Assembly: GCA_003971905.1 (NCBI GenBank)
Contig: RSEE01000164.1
Coordinates: 1-64,000 of the forward strand
Direction of reading: 5' to 3'
From: Moniliella sp. 'wahieum'
Lineage: Eukaryota; Basidiomycota; Moniliellomycetes; Moniliellales; Moniliellaceae
DNA: 64,000 nucleotides
Made by a program: the position numbers and the translations under genes
Shown here: in pieces, positions 46,236-57,600 of the stretch
How positions within the stretch are numbered: position 1 is the stretch's first letter
Layout: every line of letters begins with the position of its first letter
The notes under the pieces: generated by a model
Told to the model about the DNA's origin: nothing
Database searches by the model: none
Seen by the model: the letters and a program-made list of their open reading frames with translations, nothing else

Positions 46236-47326
46236 GGACTCGGTGCCCAATCGATGATCGATGAGCAATGGTCTAGATTCCATTTGGACCCTTGGATTGC
46301 AACAGCAAAAACGGTGGCTCCGAGGTACAACAGGGTGCAATGATCGGTGTTCAAATCGATCAGAGACGGTGGATACTTGAAGCTTTTGAATTGAATGGTT
46401 GAACGAGTTGAGCGTTTGAACCGGAGTCCGGCAGTGGGAGTCGACGGTGGCCGGTGGAAGCAGGTGGAGCGCGGAGCCCACATGGGGCTGGCAGAGGGTG
46501 AGCGTGAGCCTCAGCGCTGATGCGCTGACCAGGGCTTGAAGTGACGTTTGCCTTGCCTGCCGGTGCTGGCCCTCCCACACACGGGTGCCCAGCGCCCATC
46601 ACCGGCACCAAACGTCGAGCTGAGCGGCTCAGGGTGCGCACAAGCTGAGCTCAGCCTGAGCGCGTATCCACATCCGGCTTCCAGCATCCCGCGGATCCTA
46701 CGGCTAGGGAAGCCGGCAGGGCCGAGCAGAGAGGGAGTGCGGGGCAAGAGCAGGCTACAGTCTGCTATCACATGTGGCAAACAATGCAATCTCGGATGTG
46801 CCGGTGACGCGGTGACGTGACGCATGTGATCATGTGATATCGGTGCTGCTTCGGGCGGGGAACAAACAGATGCGAACAGCTGTGGGTAGTGCAGGGTAGT
46901 GGGTGGCGTCTGTGCACGCCAGTCCGGGCAGCGCCCACGGCCGCCAAGAAAGCCGCCTCCAAACCTCAAATCTGGATCGTCGCCCCCCGACCGGCCCGAC
47001 CCACGTCACCACGGCAATGAAGCAACAAGAGCCCGAGGCGCACAGCTATCGCGTATGTATATACGGTTGTCATTAATCATTTCTTCCTTCCACTTGTGGC
47101 GCCACACCGGTGTCTTCATGCGGTAGCCGGTAGCCCAAAAGGGCCCTTCCTTTTCCGGTGCATATTCCATCCTGTGGAGGCAGGAATATTCTCTAGCCTC
47201 TGTTGCTCATGTTCAATGCAATATACTGGCACCAACTGTCTGCTTTCCGCTTTTCTACACCCCACCATGCTACAACAGCAACTTCTATGAGCCACCAATA
47301 TCTTGGGTACAACATCAGGCGCTGAG

Positions 47327-47391
47327 TGGTAACGCGCGGTACGGGTCTTAGACCTGGTAACGCGCGGTAAGGGTCTTAGACCTGGTAACGC
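47327..47391 (+). repeat. 28-bp tandem repeat, about 2.3 copies
   Basis: Units start at 47327, 47355 and 47383 with TGGTAACGC. The two full copies differ at one base. Each carries GGTCTTAGACC, an 11-bp near-palindrome. Confidence 0.85.
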
Positions 47392-47611
47392 CGATGGGTA
47401 TAACCGGCGGTAAGGTCTCAGATTCAATATTCAATGGCCTCAAGGAAGAATTGCGTGGAGCGTAGAGCAAGTCATGTGGTGGTCATGGCACAGGAGAGAG
47501 AGAAGGATAGGAAGACTGGGAAGCAGCGAGAGAGCCTGGGTGCCCGCTTCCCAAAATGCCGCAGCAGAGGCCTGCCTGAGGCCAGTGAATGATGGCAAAG
47601 GCGTCTCTACG

Positions 47612-47625
47612 TCACGCGTCACGCG
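47612..47625. repeat. Heptad pair TCA-CGCG
   Basis: Two units in register, with more TCA-CGCG, TCA-TCGA and TCA-TCCG words up to 47690. Confidence 0.85.
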
Positions 47626-50600
47626 CGTCTGCGTCAGGCGTCATCACGTCATCGATCATCCGCATGCCATGCACGTCACGCGTCACAACGATTAATTACA
47701 TGTGACAGTGATGTGTACCGTTTGACGTGGTGTGGCGTTTGGTGCGTTGGGGATACGGGTAATTTGAAGACAAACTTTTATCTCAGAGCTTTTAGATACC
47801 AAGACAATAATTAATAATAGTGGATCATCGATCACCCATCATGCATCACGTTTCGTCCATGGCCTTACGGCCTTACCGGTTTGTGGCTCGCAGCCTTAGG
47901 TCTTAGATCTTACCGGTTACCGGTTACCGGTTACCCATTTCTGGTTTCCGGAGTATATCCAACGCTGTTGGTACTGTCACAGTCAACGTCAACGCGTCAA
48001 ACGGTTGCGTTGAACAGGAAGAGGCACCTGAAGGCACTAGCATGGAATACTGATCTATGTACTGGATATACCCTTTTAGCGGTCTGCTTGAGCGCTTAGC
48101 CTGAGCGCCCTGAGTGCATTCTTCTGGGCATACTCCTTCCTCTGGTTTGTACTTCGGGGTACAGTATAGTTGTCGGAGAGGCGAGCAAGGCAGGGGTCAT
48201 AATGGTGGTGATGCAATCAGAGGGAGGCCGACGCCCTGAGGCGCAAACAAGGAGGGATGGACCAGGCGAAATCATGTTCGTCGCGCGAGGACACCCGACT
48301 GGGGTAGCAGCTGTGCGTTCCGCGGCGGTCACGGTTCCCAGTTAGGCTATATAGTTAAGCCGGCTACGTCAAAACGTTAAACGTTAACAAAGCAGGTTCA
48401 ACGTTCAACGTGTTCGTCGTTTAACCTTCAGCACCTTATTGTAGAGCTCGCTGAACGCGCTGAGCGCGCTGAGCTGATCGATAAACTTTAGTCTTTGGTT
48501 ACCGGTTAGCGGTTAGCGGAGTTACCGCTGTTAGTGCCATGTTATGCATGGTGTCGGTTACCGTTTAATTACCCCTTAGCGCTTACCGTAAGCGCTTACC
48601 GCTTACCGCTTACCTATCACTTCTCGATAACAAACGGGAACGCAGGTGTGTACCAAAGACGTACACAACTGTGTGGCACAACTGTGACAGCACTCTCACT
48701 TAAGCCACCAGCAGCGCTCCAGCGTGGAACGGTGGCTGCGGTGGCGGCAGTGGTGGCGGTGGCCCAGCACAACAGGCTGGGGCGAAGCCCAGACCGGGCC
48801 GTAGCCCGATGGTCTCCTAGTAAACGCTAGTAACTAGTAACCGTGACTGGTCGGTCACTCGGTCAGCTCGGTCATCTCGGTCAGATCTCCGAAGTCAGAT
48901 CTCAGACTGAGAGGTCAGAGATCCCAGAACGTGAAGTACAGAGGCCTCAGAGGCCTGAGAGGCCTGAGGCCGTTGATGTTAAGACTTCGAGGTGTGACAT
49001 GTGAGGCGCGTGACGCGTGAATCTGAGAGGGCCTGAGGCTCAGCCGTCGCGCTCAGGTCGCGCTCAGAGCCTCAAGAGGAGCGCTGGCCATTAAATAGTT
49101 CGTCGAGCCCCTTCTCTGTGGGACAAAAAAATGAAAGGCTAGTGCATAGTGGATGGCATGATGCATGATTGCTGCCTTCCAGAGGTTTCTAGGATGTGGG
49201 CTGGGCTGGCGCGCTGCTGCGTGACGCGTGACGTTGAGACCCGACCGACCTCGGGCCGAGAGGTCCCTTCCGCCCCAGACATGTCGCACCTGTTTTTGTT
49301 TCCTCCGAGGCCCGAAGGGCTCGAAAAGGGACCCTCGCGTGCCTTGTCTTAGATCACTGTCCCGCTTACAGCCCGGCCGACCGGCTCCCCTTGGCGTGCC
49401 TGCACCCAACCGCGCCAGGCCACACCGCACTGCCACACCGTAACAACATCTGACGCGCTTTACGCTTCCACCAGCTAAATGATCCCATACACCACATGTC
49501 TCGCATGCGACACATATCAAGTTGCTCAATTTTTAGCGCATACTAGTTAGTTAGGTGTGACGTCACGCATCACGTTTGACGCGGTAACCGGTAACAGGTA
49601 ACCGTAAGCGCGCTAAGCGTTAAGCGTTAAACGTTAATCGTTTTATTAAGCAGTTGTCGTCATATGGCCCTTAGTCGTGAATCCGGTAATCGGCCTTCCT
49701 TGTCTCCTTCATAGCCATGTCTACTCTCTTCTGACAACGAAACCTTTGCCTGTTTGAGTACTTGGTTCTACTCGTCTTCCCCCAAATCTTACAGCAGCGT
49801 TAGTATACTGTGAAGAGGCTCAGTACTCGCATTTGATTAATCAGTGCTGTAGGTTCAACGTTCAACTGAACGTGCAGGTTCAAAACCTGTTCAACCCGTC
49901 CACCGTGCTCCACATTACGAGATACCTGGCCTTGTGAAGCAGGCTTGAGTTAAAGGAATTAGCATGACAGGAAACAATTGTCGCTGAGGGTACTCTCGCT
50001 TTTCGCTTCCGAACCGCCGATGTCTATTATAGCACGATCGGATACGGCTGAGCGTACTGGTTAACGTCCCGGGCGGACCCCAGCGTAGGCGTCAGCGCGG
50101 GGGGTTGAGATGCATGCGATCCCTGAAGGGTCGACTCAAGGGATGTTCGAGCGTGGGCTTATTGATGGATCTGAGCAGGGGAAGGGACAAGACGAGGCTT
50201 CTCGGCGCATTATAATAGCAAACACGGCTATTGGTGTGGCGAGGCTGCGTAAACACTACCGGCCGGTTGGGCAGTACAGGAACGTGTGTCTGCAGCGCGT
50301 TTTGTACTCTCGGGGACGAGAAAAGGCCCAGCGTGGGTCAACGCTGGCGCAAACGTTTTGAACTGGTCCGCCAACCGGATTGAAGTTGATTATAAAAGCT
50401 TTAATTGGACGGAAAGATGCTGGAACACTGAGCGCGACTGGCAATTTGGAGCTGTGGCAGGTGGCAAGGTGATAAGTGAAAAGGCCTAGAGGGATGAGGC
50501 AAGTATACAAGAATATGAGTTGCCTGTACCGTATGCACTGACGAAGATGGAAAGACCATCAATAGGGCGAAGACACGCCAATTGATTGTGGGGGAAAGGC

Positions 50601-50977
50601 ACGACCCATCAGTTGCTTACAGACGGTGACGGGGCCACACACATATAATACGCAACACCCGATGTGTGTATGACCCTGTTCTAGATCTTCTTTGATCTCT
50701 TTGTGTATACGTCTCTCTCACCACGCATCGTTTACCGTTCGATTGCTTTTTCCTACCTCTGGTATGTGAGAGGCACCGTTCCATGGAGCCTGAATGGATA
50801 CTATAGATATCCAAGCAATCCCCCCTTCACACGGGGGGGTAAAGAGGAAACGGAGAGACCGTACCAGATCGAGGAACAAAAAGGAAACAACGGATTTGCA
50901 GCGTTGGGTCCACGCTATGGACGAAACGTGATGCTGGGTATGAATAACATCTCTATTCTGTGTAACCATATAATTGA

Positions 50978-52220
50978 CAGAACTTAAGGTTAGGACAAAG
51001 AAACGCTGTGCCCTATATAAGCCAACCGTTCATCCGGGCGTGTGCCGCTTGTTAGCACCAACCCGTTACGGTACCCCAGCACGTAAACCGATCCGTAGGC
51101 CCGGCGTCTCCTAGTAAAATAAACAGGCACAAACAGGCGACTGCCGTCGCCAACAAGATCCGTAAGTCTATGTCCGGTCTGACCATCGGACCTGTGTTTT
51201 TGACCGTTTCGCCTGTCAAGACTGGAGAAGCATGAGGTGTCATGGTTTGGCTGATCCTCGCTTCCATTCCCAAATAAAGAGGGGGGGGGGGCAAAAAGAA
51301 CCGCGGCACCGAGGATTCCCATGTGGTCCCCCCACCGTAGTACTGACTGGCGATACTGTGGTTAACTTCGCAGATCGGACGGGATGCGGTGCTTTACAGT
51401 TCTATGGCCGCGGATGCTCAAGGTGTTTGGAGAGGGGGGTATGGGGGGGGAGGGTGTATTGACGGGGGGATCCTGAGCGTCTCGCTTATTCCCTATTTCT
51501 TCCCACTTTGCACCATACTCTCTGCTCTTGCTTCTTTCCCCACGAACGATTGTTACAATCCCTTGACCTAGCCCCGATTCTGGTCTTCTTCGAATTGGCC
51601 CCGACTGTGACAGACATAGGGCTTTAAATTGGATGGAATCAGCTAAAAGCCACGTAACATTTGACAGGCATAAGTAATGAACGACGGATCATTTCCACAT
51701 TCATTAATGAGAGACTTTGTCAACCTTCTTCAATTCCAGTGCTCACACATCCATAATAGCCACTTGTTTTGTCATGACCAAAGGCGAAAGCCGGCTGCTA
51801 TTGGTGTGATCTGGGCTCTTGGTGCTCTTGTCGCATTCCGATTGGTACAACAATCGGGTGCCACTCATCCTCTCGGCCGTCCACACACGCATTTCCACCT
51901 CCTCGTGTATCGCCTTTCGTTACACGAGAAAGTTTGGCCTCCTTCGTACTACCCAAGTCTCTCACGGTGCGGTTCATCTTCATTTCTGATCCTCGGAATC
52001 CTCCTGTGTTCCCATCATTCTATAATCCGTGTACCTGACATTCTCTCTCTCTCCTCTCGTCTTCTTTCTCCACAGCCGCTGTTCATTGAGTGGGTGTCCT
52101 GGATCGAACGAAGAAAAGCATTTGAAAGCCGCCTCTCGTCCCACACCTCCTTGTGCAACGTGCCAAATGTTTGGATTGGTTGCGGGTGCAGACCAAGTTG
52201 TGTGCCCCCACGATTCTTGT
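50978..52220 (-). repeat. Unnamed dispersed family, copy C
   Basis: ATTGACAGAACTTAAGG at 50978 matches the left edge of copies A and B. Similarity to copy B resumes around 51805–52200, for example GTGCAACGTGCCAAATG against ATGCAACGCACCAAACT, and the minus-sense peptide MKMNRTVRDLG against MEMDHTLHDTG. The middle part is unlike A and B. Strongly diverged and probably decayed. Confidence 0.55.
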
Positions 52221-53322
52221 AGCCTTCATCATATAGATCTAGGAGAGTCGCGATTAAAACGGGTCAGATAACATTGGGGAGAGTTACATAGATACCAGCG
52301 AAGTGTGAGGTGTGTGTTCAGGATCATGGATTAGGCACATGCGTTCTTCGATGAAGCGATCGCTACTTCATGCATCCTTAAGTTTCTGGCGAGTCGAGGG
52401 GCGGTAACCATTAGCCCACACGGGTTAGAAGCGATCCATTCGCTACTCTCGTCTCTCACGTACTAGTCACAACCGATAGTGAGGGTTGTGTGCGATGCCC
52501 TCACGCATAAGCTTTGGCTGCACTGGTTAAAAAGACGGGTACAAATTGGTCGTGTGTCGAAAAAAAGGGTAAAAGATCGAGTGAGGGAGACGAGGAGGGA
52601 GATTCAGCGCTCAGGCTTGAGTGGAGCTCCCAGGCGTTGGTTGATCGGTGGTGTTTGTCTTGGCTGAGCGTGAATTTTGCGCTGAATTTGCATGACTTTC
52701 TCGAGGGCCAGAGCGGGAAAGTATGGATACGGTGAGGTCTTGTTTGATGAGACATGGTCTCCGGATGGCCCTCTCGAGTGATGCAATCACACTCGGTGGT
52801 GACGGTTGTGGTCTAAGTGATACAACCAACAAAGCGCCTATAGAGAGGAACTCATCAGCAGTCAGTCACCACCAGGAGGGGCTATAGGGGCTATAGGCTG
52901 CGGAATACGGAAAACACAGAAGCGTAATAGTGGAAACAATGGAACTCTCCTCGGCCTGAGGGGAAAACTGGGACCTTTCCAAAACACGCGAGCAACCCGC
53001 GGGTGGCTCAACATTGTTGAGTTGGGTTGTGGATCGACACAATCTGCAATGTCACAACATGTCACTGTGACGACCGACAGCCTGTGAAGCGCGTGATGCT
53101 TGAAGCTGTGTTGGTGCACGTTGATGCTGCTTGATGAGCTTGAGGCCTGAGGGGCCTGAGACTTGAATTAAGTCAAGGCTCTGTGGATGGGACGTGTACT
53201 GCGATCAATACCTCATGCATCAGCGGCTCCCTACTAGGGGGTCGGAGACGAAGCAGTTTCCCTTTTTTGAAGCTTGCGACCTGAGATCTGCAGAGATGCA
53301 TGGTGAAGAAGAGATGGTGAGT

Positions 53323-53518
53323 GTAACGGTGTGGCCTCCCGGGCGATGACAACCTCGCCCGACGGGGGGCACAAAGGGGAGCCAGCCTCTGGCTCGTCAG
53401 GCAAAGCGACCAATCGTAATGTAACGGTGTGGCCTCCGGGCGATGACAACCTCGCCCGACGGGGGGGCACAAAGGGGAGCCAGCCCTCTGGCTCGTCAGG
53501 CAAGGGGACCAGTCGTAG
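53323..53518 (+). repeat. 98-bp tandem duplication
   Basis: Units begin GTAACGGTGTGGCCTCC at 53323 and 53421. Both carry CGGGCGATGACAACCTCGCC and GCCAGCC…CTGGCTCGTCAGGCAA, a stem-forming stretch. The copies differ mainly in G and C run lengths. Confidence 0.88.
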
Positions 53519-53907
53519 GCCCGAAGCGCGCGAGCTTCGCACCAGAGAGACGTCCTCCCTACTGCCTTCCTAGCGATAGCGTTCCTAAGCTGAGTCCTGG
53601 AGAAGGCGGCGCTGAGGGTGGACGTAGGACAAGACGATTGGTCGCTTGCCTCCATGCATTCTTAGTACAGAGCGGGTCTTTATATAGGCAGGCAAAGGCC
53701 CGCAGGTTGTACAATAGGCAAGCGGCTAACTGGGTCTGTTGGAGACCACAGCGGCTGATAGCTCCGTCGATCCGCACGCGGTACTATCGGCGATCGAAAC
53801 CGATTAGAAGCCAAGAGCGAACGATAAGCAGCGGCGGCGCCAACGGAAATATTTCCGGTGGCTTGCTGCGCATCGCCCCGTGACAGTGAGATCAGAGAGT
53901 GTTCAGT

Positions 53908-53935
53908 TGAACGTTGAGATCTGAGATCTGAGATC
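53908..53935. repeat. Mixed heptad tract TGA-ACGT then TGA-GATC
   Basis: One TGA-ACGT unit and three TGA-GATC units, all in one 7-bp register. Confidence 0.92.
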
Positions 53936-54679
53936 AGAGAGTTGAGATGTGCTATGCTGACATGGTGAGATATGGGTTTCTGATACCTGAGCTCTTGAGG
54001 GGCGGGAACAGAAAAGGCGCATGTCGATCATCGATCACATACATGTCACAGGGCAGGATAGGCACATGCAGGACACGCCCGCGTGATGGGGGGGGGGCAA
54101 ATATGGGCTGTCCAAGGCGGTGGGGATGGGCAATGCGGGGGGCGGAAGCCGAGGCGGAAGCATCACGGGCGATCGGCGTGAGGCGCTGGGCCTGCTGAGC
54201 TCAGCCTGTGATTAGGGTTACTTCTTACTCAGCCTCAGCGGCTCAGTGCTGCTCAGCTCAGCTGTCCCACACAGGGTGATCATCACGTGATCGGCTCAGG
54301 GGGGCACTATGTAGCAACCTTCTTTGGCCGCACCGCCGCACCAGCACACTGCCGGCCGATCGGCATGCTGGGCACAGGCTTGCACACGCCGTGCGGCTGC
54401 TCCTGCCCGCACCGCCATGGGCCCCGGGGCAGTGTTCCCGCTGCGGCTGAGCCTGCGGGACGCGGGCACCAGCGCACCACACTGCATGCTCCCGGCCCCG
54501 TGGATCCCTCGCAGCTCCCGCACATGCTCCTGTGCGCACAACCCCGGTGTGTGGCTGTCCCACTGCCCCCGCCTGCCGCATCGCCCCGCACCACCACCAC
54601 CACCACACCACCCATCCCCATCCCCACCCCTCCCCCGCACCAGTGGCTTGATGCCGCCCCACCAGCGCCCCATCGCCGC

Positions 54680-57600
54680 CATGGCCGCCGTCCTGGCCGG
54701 TGCGGCTGCCAGCGTGGGCCTGCCTCCTAGCGAGGCCGACCCGACACTACCCGACACCCCCACCCACATCAACACCAACACCAACACTGACACCGACACT
54801 GCATATGCTGATGATCCCTACGACCCTACCCCCCCCCCCAGTCTTTTGCCCCCTCACACAGCCGGCCTGTTGCAATTGACATCGGCCTCGGACGGCCCAC
54901 TTCAGACCCACATACCGACGCTGACTCCAGCAGCGGCAGATCTACCCACTCCCGCCCGTGTCCTTCGTTGGCGAGGCCCGACGTGTTCGACTACTAGACG
55001 GGGAGGAAGAGTATGAGTATGACGAGCTTGAGGACCATCTCGAAGATCCAGACGAAGAACCATGGCCTTACGTCCCCCCAGGCGTACGGCGCCACGGGGC
55101 CGGTACCTTACCCTGCTGAACACGGCGAGGCCCTTCTCGCCGATGCGCTGGTTGCTGGCTGGCCGCTGCCCGAAGGAATGACCGCCCCTGACCAATGGGC
55201 GCTGGGAGCGCCCGTCGTACCAGGAGTTACGCAGCTCAGTCTTCCTTGTGAGTTGGCTGCCGAAGCGTCGCTCGTCTTGCATAAGGCCCAAACCGAAGCA
55301 TTTGACAAATCGCGCCTGCAGGGCGCGCATCGTCATCATTTTTCCATCCCAGATGTTCTTGTCACCCCCGATCGGACGAAGGAGGAGATCCGATTGTAGA
55401 GGTCACCATTCCGCCCCAGAGACGCCGCTCGATGGTATTCGGTCAAGTACCCTCTACAGATGTAGCAAGCGGGCTTCCCTTTCCTGCCCCACCCGACTTG
55501 GGGAGGGCCTCTGTCCTAACTGCTCTTGCTCATGGCCGGGGACGCACGTCGGACTTGTGGAGGATGAGGAGGATGATCATGAGCCCCATTCAATGGCTCT
55601 TGCTTCCAATCCTACAGCTTTCGAGGGAGACTGGGACTCTACGCCGAACCAAAGCGTCGAGTCACTTCCTCACGAGTACGACCATTGGATCACTTCCCAC
55701 GCACTTCCTTCCATGGCAGGCGAGCATCCTCCCCTCGAAGAGCAACAAGATGAGGAGGAAGGTCAACGCACTCCGCGTCTGCAGGACTTTATGACCCCAG
55801 CTCTCTCCCGTGGAACCAGTCCGACTACTTTCTCAGCCGCTGCCGTGTTCGCGTCTTGGGCCCAATCCGAAGGGGATGTTCTCTCTGCTACACCGCCAAT
55901 GGATATTGCCCCGCCGCTCGTTCAGTCCAACCCACTTTGGGCGCCGAAAGAGCACATGGCTGACGATACGCCAACGGTCGACCTTGCTCTTGTCCCTTCT
56001 CGCCGTGCACCTCCGCCACCTTCACCACCTTCATCAACAGAAGAACATGGCACACCGCAGGACACTGCCCAATCATTCAACCCGGTCGAGCCGATTAAAC
56101 CGCCTACACCTTCAAACTTGGGATCTGATGCGTCCCACGCGGCATCCTTCAAGGGGGAAGAGCTCGCCTGTGACGCTCCACATAGGTATGATGCCACCGA
56201 GGCTCCTAGAGAGGAGTTGCCCGAACTCCAGCAGGACGCGAAGTTCGCTCCACTACTCAGCGAGGCCACGACCCAGCAAACTCCGGCCCAAGACGAGTCC
56301 CGTCCGATTTCATTTAGCTCTCTCAACGAAGTGTGGACCACTCCCCAGGCCACACCTCTTGCTTCCCCCCTGAATCGCCCGCCACCCATCCCGTTTTGTC
56401 AGATTGCGCTGCCCCCACATTCGACCTTGCGCCCTCCCTCCCCAACCCCCCCAGTGGCAGAGACGATCCAAACGCCCGCCCGTCCCAATTCAGAGCAGGT
56501 TCGTTGCCTCTTCCATCTAGAATCCACAACACTAACTCTCTCACAGGCAGATTTGTCGTTGTCTCCGATCAGCCACTCTACGGAGCCTAAATCACCATTA
56601 CCTTCTCGAGACATACAGGAACCTTCGCTTGCTACCCATTCTACCCCCCTTGATTCATCCGCAACTTCGGCGGGTGTTCCTTCAACGCGTACGGAACCGT
56701 ATGCCAAACCTACTTTGACTGGGGGGTATCGTTGGTATCCAATTCGTCGCAGGAGGTAGGCTCCAAGGTAGACTCTTCCTCCGAATCAACGCCAACCCCT
56801 TCCCCTGGATCGGCGTCCGTACCATTGGCCAACAACCCGAGCCTAATTCTACCGCCACACAAGCAGTGCCGGCACCGACTGGGTGCAATGACCCAGTCCC
56901 AGCTCTTGGTCCGGTTCCCGAGGTGAAACGGGCCGCTTCCGACCTCGCTACCACGGCTTCCCCGTCGCCTGCGACCCACTTGACAGAACAGATGGCCACG
57001 TCAGGCACCCCGGTCAGGACTGAGCAAGCGCGCTCCTTGGAACCAACGACACCGCGTCCTCGTCGCTCCAGCTGGACTTCATGGTTCAGCTTTCGGCGCA
57101 AGAAAGACGACTCGCCCTCGCCCTCGCCCGCACCACCATCACCGTCGCCAGCATCTTCACGGCATCTGCCGGGAACTCCATCGACACAACAGTTGCCGAT
57201 CCAGAATTCTACTGCCCCCTCTGTTTCAGGGCAGAAGGAGACTTGTTTCCCCGGCGCACCACCCTTGTCCCCGCTACCTAGGGCTCGGGTCCGCCGCGGG
57301 TCGATGACTCTGCATTCCCCGAGCGAGCAGGGGAGACCGACGCAAGCCTCGCTCCGCTCGCAGGGCCGAATCAAACGCAGCCGCCTCGATTGGGGGACGT
57401 GCCCTCGCCCAGCTCACCCGCGCTCAGTTTTACAGGAGATCTTTCCCCTTCGTCTGTCGTGGGCCGGTTGGGAAACCTTAGCTTCTCTACCGCTTCACTT
57501 GCTTCCCTTCCTGCCGTTGGTTCCCCACAGCGCACCCTCGATGCTTCCCTCTCGACCCAGCCCTTCTTCCGCCTCAGTCCTAGGTCTCGACGTGAATCTG

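Larger units (their letters stand above)
45212..54679. other. Large gene-poor block
   Basis: About 9.5 kb with no firm gene. It holds heptad tracts (45427–45457, 46208–46235, 47612–47625, 53908–53935), TTA-CCGG and TAA-GCGT variants near 47900–47935 and 49560–49640, a 28-bp tandem (47327–47391), copy C of the dispersed family, and a 98-bp tandem duplication (53323–53518). Open frames at 46.0–47.0, 49.0–49.5 and 50.1–50.5 kb have no family signs. The G/C-rich part from 54260 may be promoter or leader of the next gene. Confidence 0.5.

Noticed and set aside
50110-50489. Open frames that look partly protein-like (RLRKHYRPVGQYRNV)
   Set aside because: Too short and without family match; could be a remnant but cannot be supported.
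29423-54679. Whole retroelement or LTR pair in the gene-poor blocks
   Set aside because: I saw no reverse transcriptase, integrase or transposase motif and no clear long terminal repeats by eye. Strongly decayed remnants cannot be ruled out.
54258-54799. Gly/Val-rich open frames on the minus strand
   Set aside because: Antisense shadows of a C-rich leader (CCACCACC runs) ahead of the Ser/Pro-rich gene.
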